A program made the position numbers and the translations under genes. The notes under the pieces are model-generated. The model was not told the origin of the DNA, searched no databases, and saw only the letters and a list, made by a program, of their open reading frames with translations. A stretch of 14,236 nucleotides of DNA from assembly GCA_037138535.1 (NCBI GenBank), contig JBAXIG010000042.1, positions 1 to 14,236 of the forward strand, in the 5' to 3' direction. Below, piece by piece: positions 1 through 6,224 of the stretch (the stretch's first letter is position 1; every line of letters begins with the position of its first letter). The stretch is from GCA-2737595 sp037138535. GTDB taxonomy: Bacteria; Actinomycetota; Actinomycetes; Nanopelagicales; Nanopelagicaceae.

Positions 1-40
1 CCCCCAGGGCCGCACCGATGATCGCCGTGGGTCGCTCCAT
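1..40 (-). CDS. Possible 5' end of a divergent gene, truncated by the window edge
   Basis: On the minus strand an ATG at 40-38 opens a frame with no stop to the window edge; it encodes MERPTAIIGAALG. There is no Shine-Dalgarno sequence, but TACCCT (52-47) fits the actinobacterial -10 pattern TANNNT and lies exactly 6 nt before the ATG, as expected for a leaderless gene; hisC and the isomerase-family gene in this window have the same arrangement. It would be divergent from rpsF. Only 13 codons are visible, so no product can be named, and a chance open frame of this length is quite possible. The spacing of the -10 element is the main support. Confidence 0.4.
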   Translation of the reverse strand, partial: MERPTAIIGAALG

Positions 41-46
41 AGGTTG

Positions 47-52
47 AGGGTA
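47..52 (-). promoter_or_regulatory. Candidate -10 element of the edge gene
   Basis: TACCCT on the minus strand matches TANNNT and is followed by 6 nt and then ATG, which would make the transcript leaderless. No convincing -35 element is visible. The same element-to-start spacing recurs upstream of hisC and of the isomerase-family gene. Confidence 0.35.
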
Positions 53-150
53 TCTGAGCGACCTCTCAGCCACCTCTGGGCCAGGCCTAGGCTCCGCAGG
101 ATTCCAGCCTGTGGATGCCGATTTCCGACGCTCCCGGGGTGCGGGGTACC

Positions 151-208
151 CTAAGGCCGATGCACCCTCCTGCCACGGAGAGACCGTGGCCGCTTAGTCC
201 GAAGGAGG
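151..208 (+). promoter_or_regulatory. Structured rpsF leader with alternative stems, one covering the ribosome binding site
   Basis: A perfect 7-bp hairpin, GCCACGG (172-178), loop AGAGA, CCGTGGC (184-190), sits just upstream of rpsF. Two outer stems can flank it. CTAAG (151-155) pairs with CTTAG (193-197), and CCTCCT (166-171) pairs with AGGAGG (203-208), which is the Shine-Dalgarno core. The two outer stems interlace, so they are either mutually exclusive or form a pseudoknot. CCG trinucleotides occur at 157-159, 190-192 and 199-201. In several bacterial phyla the S6:S18 complex is known to bind a CCG-containing stem in the rpsF leader. Assigning this leader to that class is inference. A competing reading, TACCCT (147-152) as a -10 element, would put the first stem arm outside the transcript. 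Confidence 0.45.
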
Positions 209-213
209 TGGGT

Positions 214-504
214 ATGCGTCATTACGAAATGATGGTCATTCTCGATCCCGAGTTGGAAGAGAAGACCGTGGCACCAAGCCTTGAGACATACCTCAAGATT
301 GTAAAAGACGCCGGTGGCGCCGTAGATAAGTTAGACATCTGGGGACGTCGCCGTATGGCATTCGAAATCGCAAAGAAGCCAGATGGCATCTACGCAGTTA
401 TCGAAATGCACTGTGAACCGGCCGCCGTTATTGAGTTGGATCGTCAACTTAATCTCAATGAAGCCGTACTTCGCACCAAAGTCATCCGTCCAGATATGCG
501 CTGA
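214..504 (+). CDS. rpsF: 30S ribosomal protein S6
   Basis: Encodes ribosomal protein S6 (96 aa, normal length), which pairs with S18 on the platform of the 30S subunit and binds 16S rRNA. The sequence shows the typical opening RHYEMMVILDPELEE, the WGRRRMAFEIAKKPDGIYAV segment of the ferredoxin-like fold, and the family ending LNLNEAVLRTKVIRPD. The start was set at 214 because AAGGAGG lies at 202-208, just upstream, and family members begin here. The open frame reaches back to 115, but those 33 codons are not S6-like and overlap the structured leader. It is the first gene of a ribosomal and replication cluster, with ssb 28 nt downstream. Possible S6:S18 autoregulation is described under the leader. 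Confidence 0.97.
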   Translation: MRHYEMMVILDPELEEKTVAPSLETYLKIVKDAGGAVDKLDIWGRRRMAFEIAKKPDGIYAVIEMHCEPAAVIELDRQLNLNEAVLRTKVIRPDMR

Positions 505-532
505 CGCGCTTTAGTGAAGGGAGTCAATAGCC

Positions 533-1030
533 ATGGCTGCTGGAGACACCATCATCACCATCGTTGGCAATCTCGTCGACGATCCGGAATTGCGATTCAC
601 TCCTTCGGGAGCGGCCGTCGCAAAGTTCCGTGTTGCGTCAACCCCGCGCTACCTCGATAAAGCTACGAATGAGTGGAAGGACGGTGACTCACTCTTCTTG
701 TCGTGCAACGTATGGCGCCAAGCAGCAGAGAACGTCGCCGAATCTCTCCAACGTGGCATGCGAGTAATCATTCAAGGACGATTGAAGCAACGCTCTTATG
801 AAACTAAAGAGGGCGAAAAGCGCACCGTGTTTGAAATTGAAGTAGATGAAGTAGGTCCATCACTGCGTAACGCCACTGCGAAGATCTCTAAGACTTCGCG
901 TGCTGGTGGAGCGCCTGCTGGTGGCGGCAACGGTGGAGCAAATGGCGGCGGAAACGACGATCCATGGGCTTCATCAGCACCTGCAGGTTGGGGCGCTTCA
1001 GTCGGTTCGATGGAAGAACCACCCTTTTAA
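533..1030 (+). CDS. ssb: Single-stranded DNA-binding protein
   Basis: Encodes SSB (165 aa), which coats single-stranded DNA in replication, recombination and repair and recruits partner proteins. Residues 1 to about 112 form the OB-fold domain, opening with DTIITIVGNLVDDPELRFT and containing SLFLSCNVWRQAAENVAES and RVIIQGRLKQRSYE. A glycine-rich flexible linker follows (about 124-142). The protein ends in the acidic-hydrophobic tip MEEPPF, the partner-binding tail. Length and linker resemble actinobacterial housekeeping SSBs. AAGGGAG (517-523) is the ribosome binding site, 9 nt before the ATG. It lies between rpsF and rpsR, as in most bacteria with this cluster, and its product works with DnaB, encoded downstream. 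Confidence 0.97.
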   Translation: MAAGDTIITIVGNLVDDPELRFTPSGAAVAKFRVASTPRYLDKATNEWKDGDSLFLSCNVWRQAAENVAESLQRGMRVIIQGRLKQRSYETKEGEKRTVFEIEVDEVGPSLRNATAKISKTSRAGGAPAGGGNGGANGGGNDDPWASSAPAGWGASVGSMEEPPF

Positions 1031-1045
1031 ATCAACCTAATCCAC

Positions 1046-1099
1046 GCTCTCGAAAGAGAGCAGACCATTCCTGCGAAGGCAGGGCACCCAGAAATGGAG
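1046..1099 (+). promoter_or_regulatory. Tandem tetraloop hairpins in the ssb-rpsR spacer
   Basis: Two perfect hairpins occupy the 76-nt gap. The first is GCTCTC (1046-1051), loop GAAA, GAGAGC (1056-1061), a GNRA tetraloop. The second is CCTGC (1070-1074), loop GAAG, GCAGG (1079-1083). In addition CCATT (1065-1069) pairs with AATGG (1093-1097), stacking directly on the second hairpin and burying part of the rpsR ribosome binding site GGAG (1096-1099). No U-tract follows, so it is not a standard terminator. It may tune rpsR translation or be an RNA processing site; the function is inference. Confidence 0.4.
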
Positions 1100-1106
1100 C
1101 ACCACG

Positions 1107-1388
1107 ATGGCAAGAGAACGAGATAGAGATAGTAAGGGCCGCGGTGGCGATAAAGCCGCAGCTCTTAAGAAGAACTTTAAGAAGAAGCCATGTTCTTTCT
1201 GTCGCGACAAAGTTGCGTACATTGATTACAAGGACACGGGCCTTCTTCGTAAGTACATCTCCGATCGCGGCAAGATCCGCGCACGTCGCGTCACTGGCGC
1301 ATGTGTGCAACACCAACGCGATATTGCACAAGCCGTGAAGAACAGCCGCGAGGTTGCACTTCTTCCTTACACTTCAACAGCGCGATAG
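1107..1388 (+). CDS. rpsR: 30S ribosomal protein S18, zinc-binding (C+) form
   Basis: Encodes ribosomal protein S18 (93 aa), the S6 partner on the 30S platform. A basic N-terminal tail (residues 1-27) precedes the core, which carries the family signatures IDYKDTGLLRKYISDRGKI and RRVTGACVQHQRDIAQAVK. Cys29 and Cys32 (CSFC) together with Cys66 and His69 (CVQH) make a complete zinc-ribbon set, so this is the C+ variant. Bacteria with a C+ S18 often carry a zinc-independent paralogue under Zur control elsewhere; none is visible here. The gene follows the hairpin-rich ssb spacer and lies 9 nt before rplI, so the two are cotranscribed. The ribosome binding site is a modest GGAG (1096-1099). Confidence 0.97.
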   Translation: MARERDRDSKGRGGDKAAALKKNFKKKPCSFCRDKVAYIDYKDTGLLRKYISDRGKIRARRVTGACVQHQRDIAQAVKNSREVALLPYTSTAR

Positions 1389-1397
1389 GGGATTGAA

Positions 1398-1847
1398 ATG
1401 AAAATCATCCTGACGCACGAAGTAAAGGGCCTCGGCCATCCAGGAGATATCGTCGAAGTGAAGAGTGGTTACGCACGTAATTTCCTCCTCCCACGTGGCG
1501 ATGCAATTTCTTGGAGCGCAGGCGGAGAGAGGCAGATCGAAGGAATTCGTCGTGCACGAAAGTCACGCGAAATTCACGATCTTGATCACGCGCAACAGAT
1601 CAAGAAGTCGCTCGAAGAGAACGCCATTCGTCTTTCTGTAAAGGCAGGCGAGGGTGGTCGTCTCTTCGGTTCAGTGACTGAGAAAGATGTCGCACTAGCT
1701 GTGAAGGCAGCTGGCGGTCCAGATCTTGACCGTCGTCGTATTGCAATTGCTGGCCACATCAAGACGATTGGCGCACACAAAGTGAAGGTCACTCTTCACC
1801 CACAAGTGATCGCCAATATTGCTCTCGATGTACACACTGGGGCCTAA
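1398..1847 (+). CDS. rplI: 50S ribosomal protein L9
   Basis: Encodes ribosomal protein L9 (149 aa, normal length), which binds 23S rRNA near the L1 stalk base with its N-terminal domain and reaches out with its C-terminal domain; it affects frame maintenance. The N-terminal RNA-binding domain is clear: MKIILTHEVKGLGHPGDIVE and VKSGYARNFLLPRG (residues 1-35). A helical linker (about 41-75) and the C-terminal domain with GRLFGSVTEKDVALAVK and KTIGAHKVKVTLHPQV follow. The ribosome binding site is AGGGG (1387-1391), overlapping the rpsR stop codon, so translation is probably coupled. It is the last gene before the terminator at 1869-1904. Confidence 0.97.
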   Translation: MKIILTHEVKGLGHPGDIVEVKSGYARNFLLPRGDAISWSAGGERQIEGIRRARKSREIHDLDHAQQIKKSLEENAIRLSVKAGEGGRLFGSVTEKDVALAVKAAGGPDLDRRRIAIAGHIKTIGAHKVKVTLHPQVIANIALDVHTGA

Positions 1848-1868
1848 ACCCAGTACTTATTAACGTGG

Positions 1869-1904
1869 AAGGGGCGAGGGGAAACCTCCGCCCCTTTTGC
1901 TTTT
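1869..1904 (+). terminator. Rho-independent terminator after rplI
   Basis: AAGGGGCG (1869-1876) plus AGG (1877-1879) pairs with CCT (1885-1887) and CGCCCCTT (1889-1896), leaving one bulged C (1888) and a GGAAA loop. The stem runs into TTTTGCTTTT. This is a strong GC stem with a U-tract 22 nt after the rplI stop, so it ends the ribosomal operon and separates it from dnaB. Confidence 0.88.
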
Positions 1905-2255
1905 CTGGCTCACAAACCGGCCCGCTAGATTCGCCACATGTCCAATAAATGAGACGCTAAAAATCTTTCTTTATCCCCCGCTCCGCTAGGAGTGAACACG
2001 GCGCTGAACAGGGGAAAGAGCACCCTGGTTCATTCTTATCAACAATTCATCCACAGATATCCACACATTTATCCTAAGTTATCCCCAGTTACCCACAGGA
2101 GGCAGACCCGTCATCCCCGGGTACTTCCACAGCCTGGATTCAGAGTCTGCGCCGCGCTCATACTCTTCGTTTGAGTCTTGACGCGGGAGTGTCACCTGCT
2201 CACGGCAGAATAGTAAAGATAACAAGGATAAGAAGTGGCGAGAGGAGAGGAAATC
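1905..2255. other. Gene-free stretch between the rplI terminator and dnaB
   Basis: No credible coding frame was found here; the short frames on both strands lack ribosome binding sites and recognisable sequence. The stretch holds an AT-rich patch (about 1941-1975), a lone DnaA-box-like nonamer TTATCCCCC (1971-1979), the six-box array at 2036-2097, a GC-richer segment, and a purine-rich segment (about 2208-2253) that ends in the dnaB ribosome binding site. No confident -10/-35 pair for dnaB could be chosen; TACTCT (2161-2166) and TTGACG (2178-2183) are weak candidates. Confidence 0.6.
2036..2097 (+). promoter_or_regulatory. Phased array of six DnaA-box-like nonamers
   Basis: Six nonamers in one orientation resemble the DnaA box TTATCCACA: TTATCAACA (2036), TCATCCACA (2047), ATATCCACA (2057), TTATCCTAA (2069), TTATCCCCA (2079) and TTACCCACA (2089). 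Five differ from the consensus at one position and one at two positions. Their starts are 11, 10, 12, 10 and 10 bp apart, about one helical turn, so all sites face the same side of the DNA. Arrays of this kind let DnaA form a filament, as at replication origins and some DnaA-controlled promoters. Whether this is the chromosomal origin, a dnaB control region or a titration site cannot be told from the window. dnaA and dnaN are not present. Confidence 0.7.
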
Positions 2256-3611
2256 ATGAGCGTTGCTGAACTCCCTCGTGACCGCGAATTCGAACGCACC
2301 CCTCCGCAAGATATTGCAGCAGAGCAATCTGTACTCGGCGGCATGATGCTCTCCAAAGACGCCATCGCTGATGTGGTTGAAACTATGCGCGGCCGCGATT
2401 TCTATCGCCCCGCACACGAAACTATTTACGACGCCATCGTCGATCTCTATGCCAGTGGTGAACCTGTTGATCCAGTCACCGTATCTGCCGAGTTAACGAA
2501 GCGCGGAGAGATTGCGCGAGTGGGTGGCGCACCATATTTGCACACACTTATTTCATCGGTTCCCACGGCAGCTAACGCGGGTTATTACGCCAACATTGTT
2601 CGCGACCGAGCTATTCTTCGCCGACTTGTGGAAGCGGGTACCAAGATTGTGCAACTTGGTTACTCAGTCGAAGGTGAAGTCGACGATGTAGTTGATACTG
2701 CGCAAGCTGAAATTTTTGCTGTTACCGAACGTCGGGCATCAGAAGATTACATGGTGCTCGCCGATCTCTTGGAATCTACGCTCGATGAAATTGAATCCAT
2801 TGGCACACGTGGTGGCCAAATGAGTGGGGTACCCACTGGTTTTATTGACCTCGATGACTTAACTCAAGGTTTGCACGGCGGACAAATGATCGTGCTTGCC
2901 GCGCGTCCTGCTATTGGCAAGTCCACGCTTGGTCTTGATCTTGCACGTTCGGCATCAATTAAACACGGTCTCACTTCGGTGATCTTTAGTTTGGAAATGA
3001 GCCGGAACGAAATCACCATGCGTATGCTCTCGGCGGAAGCTCGCGTTCCACTTCACCATATGCGTGCTGGCACCATGGGCGAAGAAGAGTGGGGTCGCCT
3101 TGCTCGTCGCATGGGTGAAATCTCTGCTGCACCACTCTTCATCGATGATTCACCGAACATGAACATGATGGAAATTCGTGCCAAGTGCCGTCGTCTCAAG
3201 CAGCGCAATGAACTACGCCTTGTTGTCATTGATTACTTGCAGTTAATGAGCAGTGGCAAGAAGGTCGAGAGCCGGCAACAAGAAGTCTCCGAATTCTCAC
3301 GCCAACTTAAATTGCTCGCTAAAGAATTAGATGTCCCAGTAGTCGCCATCAGCCAGCTCAATCGCGGTCCGGAACAACGCACTGACAAGAAGCCACTGCT
3401 CTCTGACCTTCGTGAATCAGGCTCGATCGAGCAGGACGCCGACATGGTGATCTTGCTCCACCGCGAAGATGCCTATGATCGAGATCACCCACGCCAAGGG
3501 GAAGCAGATCTCATCGTGGCTAAACACCGTAACGGCCCTACTAAGACGGTCACTGTGGCGTTCCAGGGCCACTACTCGCGCTTCGTCGATATGGCCACAC
3601 CGATTAGCTAA
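2256..3611 (+). CDS. dnaB: Replicative DNA helicase DnaB
   Basis: Encodes the hexameric replicative helicase (451 aa), which unwinds DNA 5'-3' at the fork and binds primase. The N-terminal domain runs from PPQDIAAEQSVLGGMM to about residue 110, followed by a linker. The RecA-like motor domain has the Walker A segment ARPAIGKST (216-224), SVIFSLEMSRNEI, Walker B LVVIDYLQLM, and the DnaB motif SDLRESGSIEQDADMVI near the C-terminus. Walker A, a frequent intein site in actinobacterial DnaB, is uninterrupted here. The start at 2256 is preferred over the GTG at 2235 because AGGAGAGG (2243-2250) precedes it. It is convergent with the ABC ATPase gene, with only 5 nt between the stop codons. Confidence 0.97.
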   Translation: MSVAELPRDREFERTPPQDIAAEQSVLGGMMLSKDAIADVVETMRGRDFYRPAHETIYDAIVDLYASGEPVDPVTVSAELTKRGEIARVGGAPYLHTLISSVPTAANAGYYANIVRDRAILRRLVEAGTKIVQLGYSVEGEVDDVVDTAQAEIFAVTERRASEDYMVLADLLESTLDEIESIGTRGGQMSGVPTGFIDLDDLTQGLHGGQMIVLAARPAIGKSTLGLDLARSASIKHGLTSVIFSLEMSRNEITMRMLSAEARVPLHHMRAGTMGEEEWGRLARRMGEISAAPLFIDDSPNMNMMEIRAKCRRLKQRNELRLVVIDYLQLMSSGKKVESRQQEVSEFSRQLKLLAKELDVPVVAISQLNRGPEQRTDKKPLLSDLRESGSIEQDADMVILLHREDAYDRDHPRQGEADLIVAKHRNGPTKTVTVAFQGHYSRFVDMATPIS

Positions 3612-3616
3612 GCGCC

Positions 3617-4363
3617 TTAAAGTCGCCCGGCTTCGTGGACGCGCTTCAGGAAATCTTGCGTGCGCAGGTGCTGTGGCCGAGCAAGAACTTCGCTAGCAGG
3701 TCCCCGTTCAAGAATGATTCCTGACTCAAGGAAACAGACCTCGTCGGCGACTTGAGTGGCAAAGCCCATTTCGTGGGTGGCGAGCACCATCGTCATTCCA
3801 TCACTCTTCAGATCGCGCACGATGCTCAGTACTTCATTAACGAGCACAGGGTCGAGAGCCGAGGTAACTTCGTCGAGCAGTAATAGACGTGGATTAACAG
3901 CGAGCGAACGAATAATTGCTACGCGCTGTTGTTGGCCACCACTGAGGCGATCAGGATATTGATCCGCCTTCTCTAATAAATCAAATCTCGAAAGTAGCGA
4001 AGTAGCAATCTCAATTGCCTCTTCTTTACTCTTTCCATGAACCTTAATTGGCGCGAGAGTGACATTCTCTAAAACAGTTTTATGAGGAAAGAGATTAAAT
4101 GATTGAAAAACCATCGTAAGTTTTCGTCGCACTGCATCACCATCAATACCAGGATCTGAAATTTCTTTACCATCGAGAAGAATGACGCCATCATCAATGG
4201 ATTCCAGAAGGTTGATGCATCGTAAGAGCGTTGATTTTCCTGAACCCGATGCTCCAATGAGCACGGTAGCAGTGTGCTCTGGGACGGCCAAACTGATATC
4301 GTGCAAGATCACATTCTCGCCGAACGATTTACGTACGTTACGTAATTCTAAGACGCTACTCAT
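3617..4363 (-). CDS. Polar amino-acid ABC transporter, ATP-binding protein
   Basis: Encodes an ABC ATPase (248 aa) of the HisP/GlnQ family that powers uptake of polar amino acids on the inner face of the membrane. Visible motifs are Walker A GASGSGKST (37-45), the Q-loop in VFQSFNLFPHKTVLENV (about 85-101), the signature LSGGQQQRV (140-148), Walker B LLLLDE with catalytic Glu165, and the switch His197 in VLATHEMGFA. Two mild departures from the usual family sequence occur: DEVTSALD in place of DEPTSALD, and IIRSLA in place of IARALA. Neither removes a catalytic residue. The start codon overlaps the permease stop by one nucleotide (TAATG), so translation is coupled. The exact substrate is not decidable from sequence. 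Confidence 0.93.
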   Translation of the reverse strand: MSSVLELRNVRKSFGENVILHDISLAVPEHTATVLIGASGSGKSTLLRCINLLESIDDGVILLDGKEISDPGIDGDAVRRKLTMVFQSFNLFPHKTVLENVTLAPIKVHGKSKEEAIEIATSLLSRFDLLEKADQYPDRLSGGQQQRVAIIRSLAVNPRLLLLDEVTSALDPVLVNEVLSIVRDLKSDGMTMVLATHEMGFATQVADEVCFLESGIILERGPASEVLARPQHLRTQDFLKRVHEAGRL

Positions 4364-5238
4364 TACGCCTCACCTTGTGCATTTTGTGCTGAATACGTGC
4401 GGTGGAGTGCTTTATCTGTATAACGCGTTAACGGAATAGTGATGATGAGGAAGAGAATCGCTGCCACCACATATGGTGTGTAATTAAATGTGCGACTGGC
4501 ATGAATTTGAGCTGCGCGCACTGCATCTGTTACTCCAAGAATAGAAACTAAGCCGGTATCTTTTAGCAGAGAGACAAAATCGTTGAGCAGCGGCGGTATC
4601 ACACGGCTAATTGCTTGGGGAAGAACTACATGGCGCATAGTTTGAGCTTGGGAGAGCCCCAGAGAACGAGCGGCAGCCCGTTGACTCGGGTGTATGGAAA
4701 GAATTCCGCTGCGAATTACTTCTGCTACGTATGCTGAGTAAGTAAGTACCACTGCAATTGTGCCAAGGACTAAAACACTGTTAGTCATACCAGTAAGGCG
4801 AAGCGCTGGAACACCAAATCCCACTAAGAGAATTACTAACAGAAGTGGGACGCCACGAAAGATATCTACATATACGGTTGCTAGAAAACGAAATGGTACG
4901 AGCGCTGCCGATTTGGTCGTGCGTAATAGTGCTAAGACTAAAGCGATAAAACTAATCAAAATGGAAGCCACAATCGTGAGCATAAGGTTAACCAGAATTC
5001 CACGGGATACCGTCTTGATGACAACTTGGCCGTAGTTAAAATCAAAAAAGGTTTGACGAACCACTTGGAAACCAGGAGAGGTCACCACAACGGCGGCTAA
5101 GAGACCGATAACAATCAACGACGAAAGCGAAGCGATGATGATCTTTTGCTTTGTGATCGCCCGTCGAACCTGGCGTCTCTCTAGTTCACGTGCGCTGGGA
5201 GTCCATGGAGAAGCGTGCTCGTTTTCACGCTTCTCCAT
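4363..5238 (-). CDS. Polar amino-acid ABC transporter, permease
   Basis: Encodes the membrane subunit (291 aa) of the amino-acid importer, HisM/GlnP family. A charged N-terminal tail (about 1-30) precedes the first membrane segment (about 32-53). The conserved core begins near TVSRGILVNLMLTIVASIL, and the cytoplasmic coupling loop to the ATPase (EAA-type motif) is AEVIRSGILSIHPSQRAAAR (172-191), followed by SLGLS. VVLPQAISRVIPPLLNDFVS and DTGLVSILGV are typical of the family. It lies 25 nt after the binding-protein gene and overlaps the ATPase gene by 1 nt. The ribosome binding site is weak, which fits translation from an upstream operon message. A single permease gene suggests a homodimeric channel. 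Confidence 0.92.
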   Translation of the reverse strand: MEKRENEHASPWTPSARELERRQVRRAITKQKIIIASLSSLIVIGLLAAVVVTSPGFQVVRQTFFDFNYGQVVIKTVSRGILVNLMLTIVASILISFIALVLALLRTTKSAALVPFRFLATVYVDIFRGVPLLLVILLVGFGVPALRLTGMTNSVLVLGTIAVVLTYSAYVAEVIRSGILSIHPSQRAAARSLGLSQAQTMRHVVLPQAISRVIPPLLNDFVSLLKDTGLVSILGVTDAVRAAQIHASRTFNYTPYVVAAILFLIITIPLTRYTDKALHRTYSAQNAQGEA

Positions 5239-5263
5239 AGCTCACCAACTCTCTTACAAGCGC

Positions 5264-6121
5264 TTACTTGAGAACAGGAGCGCCGGCATCTGTGCCGAGC
5301 CACTTGGCGGTGATTTCAGCAAGCTTCCCTGACGAACGCAGTGAATCTACCGCCTTGGTCACACATGAGGTGAGTGGATTGTCTTTGGAGAGGAGTAGAC
5401 CGAAGTTGTCTCCAGTACCAGAGAGCGGAAGCTGACCCACGATGATGCCATCCTTCACTTCGACACCAGCCAAGTAGAAGATAGTAGGTAGATCTGCGAC
5501 GAATCCATCGATCTGTCCATTTTTCAATGCAGCCACTGCAGCAGCGTTGTCATTAAAGACTTGTGGAGTGCCGCCGATGACGTTGGTGATGGCATCGAGC
5601 GATGTAGTTCCCACTCCAGCGCCCAGCTTGGCATTCTTGAGGTCAGCAATCGAGGTCTTGCCATCGATTTTGCTTCCCTTGTAGGAGACGATCGCTTGTG
5701 GGGTCGTGTAATAAGGAGAGGAGAAGTCGACTGCCTTCTTACGCTCATCTGTGATGGTGTATTGCTGAAGGTTAAAGTCGAAATTCTTTGCTCCAGGAGT
5801 GACCGCGCTATCGAATGTAGTGCGGACCCAAGAGACTTCGGCATTGGTAAAGCCCAACTCATTTGCTACCGCATAGGCAAGTGCACCTTCGAATCCCTGA
5901 CCGGTCTCCGGCTTATCATCGATGATCCACGGATAATAGGCAGGTTGTCCGGTAGCGATCGTCAACTTACCCGGGGCGAGCGTTTTGAGATCAGCTTTAG
6001 CACACGAGGCGGTCGCGCTCGCAGCTACACTTGATGATGAATCATTGGCAGGTGCGCATGCTGCGATCAGGAAAACAGATACGGCGGCGATGCCTTTCCA
6101 GAGGTGAGAACGGTTCTTCAC
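5264..6121 (-). CDS. Amino-acid ABC transporter, substrate-binding lipoprotein
   Basis: Encodes a family 3 extracellular solute-binding protein (285 aa) that captures an amino acid outside the cell and passes it to the permease. A lipoprotein signal peptide is clear: basic KNRSHLWKG, a hydrophobic core, and lipobox IAAC with the lipidated Cys22, then a Ser/Ala-rich spacer. Family motifs follow, including ITDERKKAVDFSSPYYTT, LKNAKLGAGVGTTS, and LRSSGKLAEITAKWLG near the end. The GTG at 6121-6119 was chosen because AAAGGAG (6133-6127) lies 5 nt before it; the open frame extends to a TTG at 6151 without a ribosome binding site. It is the first gene of the importer operon. Ligand class (polar amino acid) is inferred from the family; the specific ligand is unknown. 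Confidence 0.92.
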   Translation of the reverse strand: MKNRSHLWKGIAAVSVFLIAACAPANDSSSSVAASATASCAKADLKTLAPGKLTIATGQPAYYPWIIDDKPETGQGFEGALAYAVANELGFTNAEVSWVRTTFDSAVTPGAKNFDFNLQQYTITDERKKAVDFSSPYYTTPQAIVSYKGSKIDGKTSIADLKNAKLGAGVGTTSLDAITNVIGGTPQVFNDNAAAVAALKNGQIDGFVADLPTIFYLAGVEVKDGIIVGQLPLSGTGDNFGLLLSKDNPLTSCVTKAVDSLRSSGKLAEITAKWLGTDAGAPVLK

Positions 6122-6153
6122 TAGGGCTCCTTTGAGAGGGAATTCTGGCAATT

Positions 6154-6187
6154 ATCGTAGAACTCTACAGCGATCGAGGGAACCCTC
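6154..6187 (-). promoter_or_regulatory. Candidate promoter and operator of the importer operon
   Basis: On the minus strand TACGAT (6159-6154) fits TANNNT and would start transcription about 25 nt before the GTG. A compact inverted repeat, GAGGG and CCCTC separated by 2 nt (6176-6187), sits where the -35 region would be, a usual place for a repressor site. The -35 hexamer itself (TTCCCT) is poor. The binding factor is unknown. Confidence 0.35.
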
Positions 6188-6224
6188 AAAGACTCGAGAG
6201 TATTGCATTTACACGGAAAGCTAG

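Noticed and set aside
110..118. Reverse-oriented DnaA-box-like TGTGGATGC upstream of rpsF
   Set aside because: A lone site with two mismatches to the consensus; expected by chance at this level.
147..152. TACCCT as the rpsF -10 element
   Set aside because: It fits TANNNT but has no good -35 partner, and it lies in a GC-rich palindrome; it also would exclude one arm of the leader stem. Left undecided and not listed as a promoter.
115..213. N-terminal extension of rpsF from the ATG at 115
   Set aside because: The 33 extra residues are not S6-like and overlap a structured leader; a strong ribosome binding site precedes the ATG at 214.
2036..2097. The tandem array as a CRISPR or minisatellite
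   Set aside because: Units are 9-mers at 10-12 bp spacing with no unique spacers of CRISPR length; they fit DnaA boxes better.
2208..2235. Trinucleotide-like run TAGTAAAGATAACAAGGA as DnaA-trio elements of an unwinding region
   Set aside because: Known DnaA-trios read CTA-type on the strand of the boxes when placed after their CACA ends; here the opposite strand type is seen, about 110 bp away. It is more simply the purine-rich dnaB leader.
2079..2417. Minus-strand open frame of 112 codons crossing the dnaB start
   Set aside because: It runs antisense through the dnaB leader and first codons, its product resembles no known family, and it has no ribosome binding site.
5561..6034. Plus-strand open frame of 157 codons opposite the binding-protein gene
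   Set aside because: Antisense to a clearly recognised gene, with no ribosome binding site and an unrecognisable product.
6122..6151. Start of the substrate-binding protein at the TTG at 6151
   Set aside because: There is no ribosome binding site there, while AAAGGAG sits 5 nt before the GTG at 6121 and gives a normal-length lipoprotein signal peptide.
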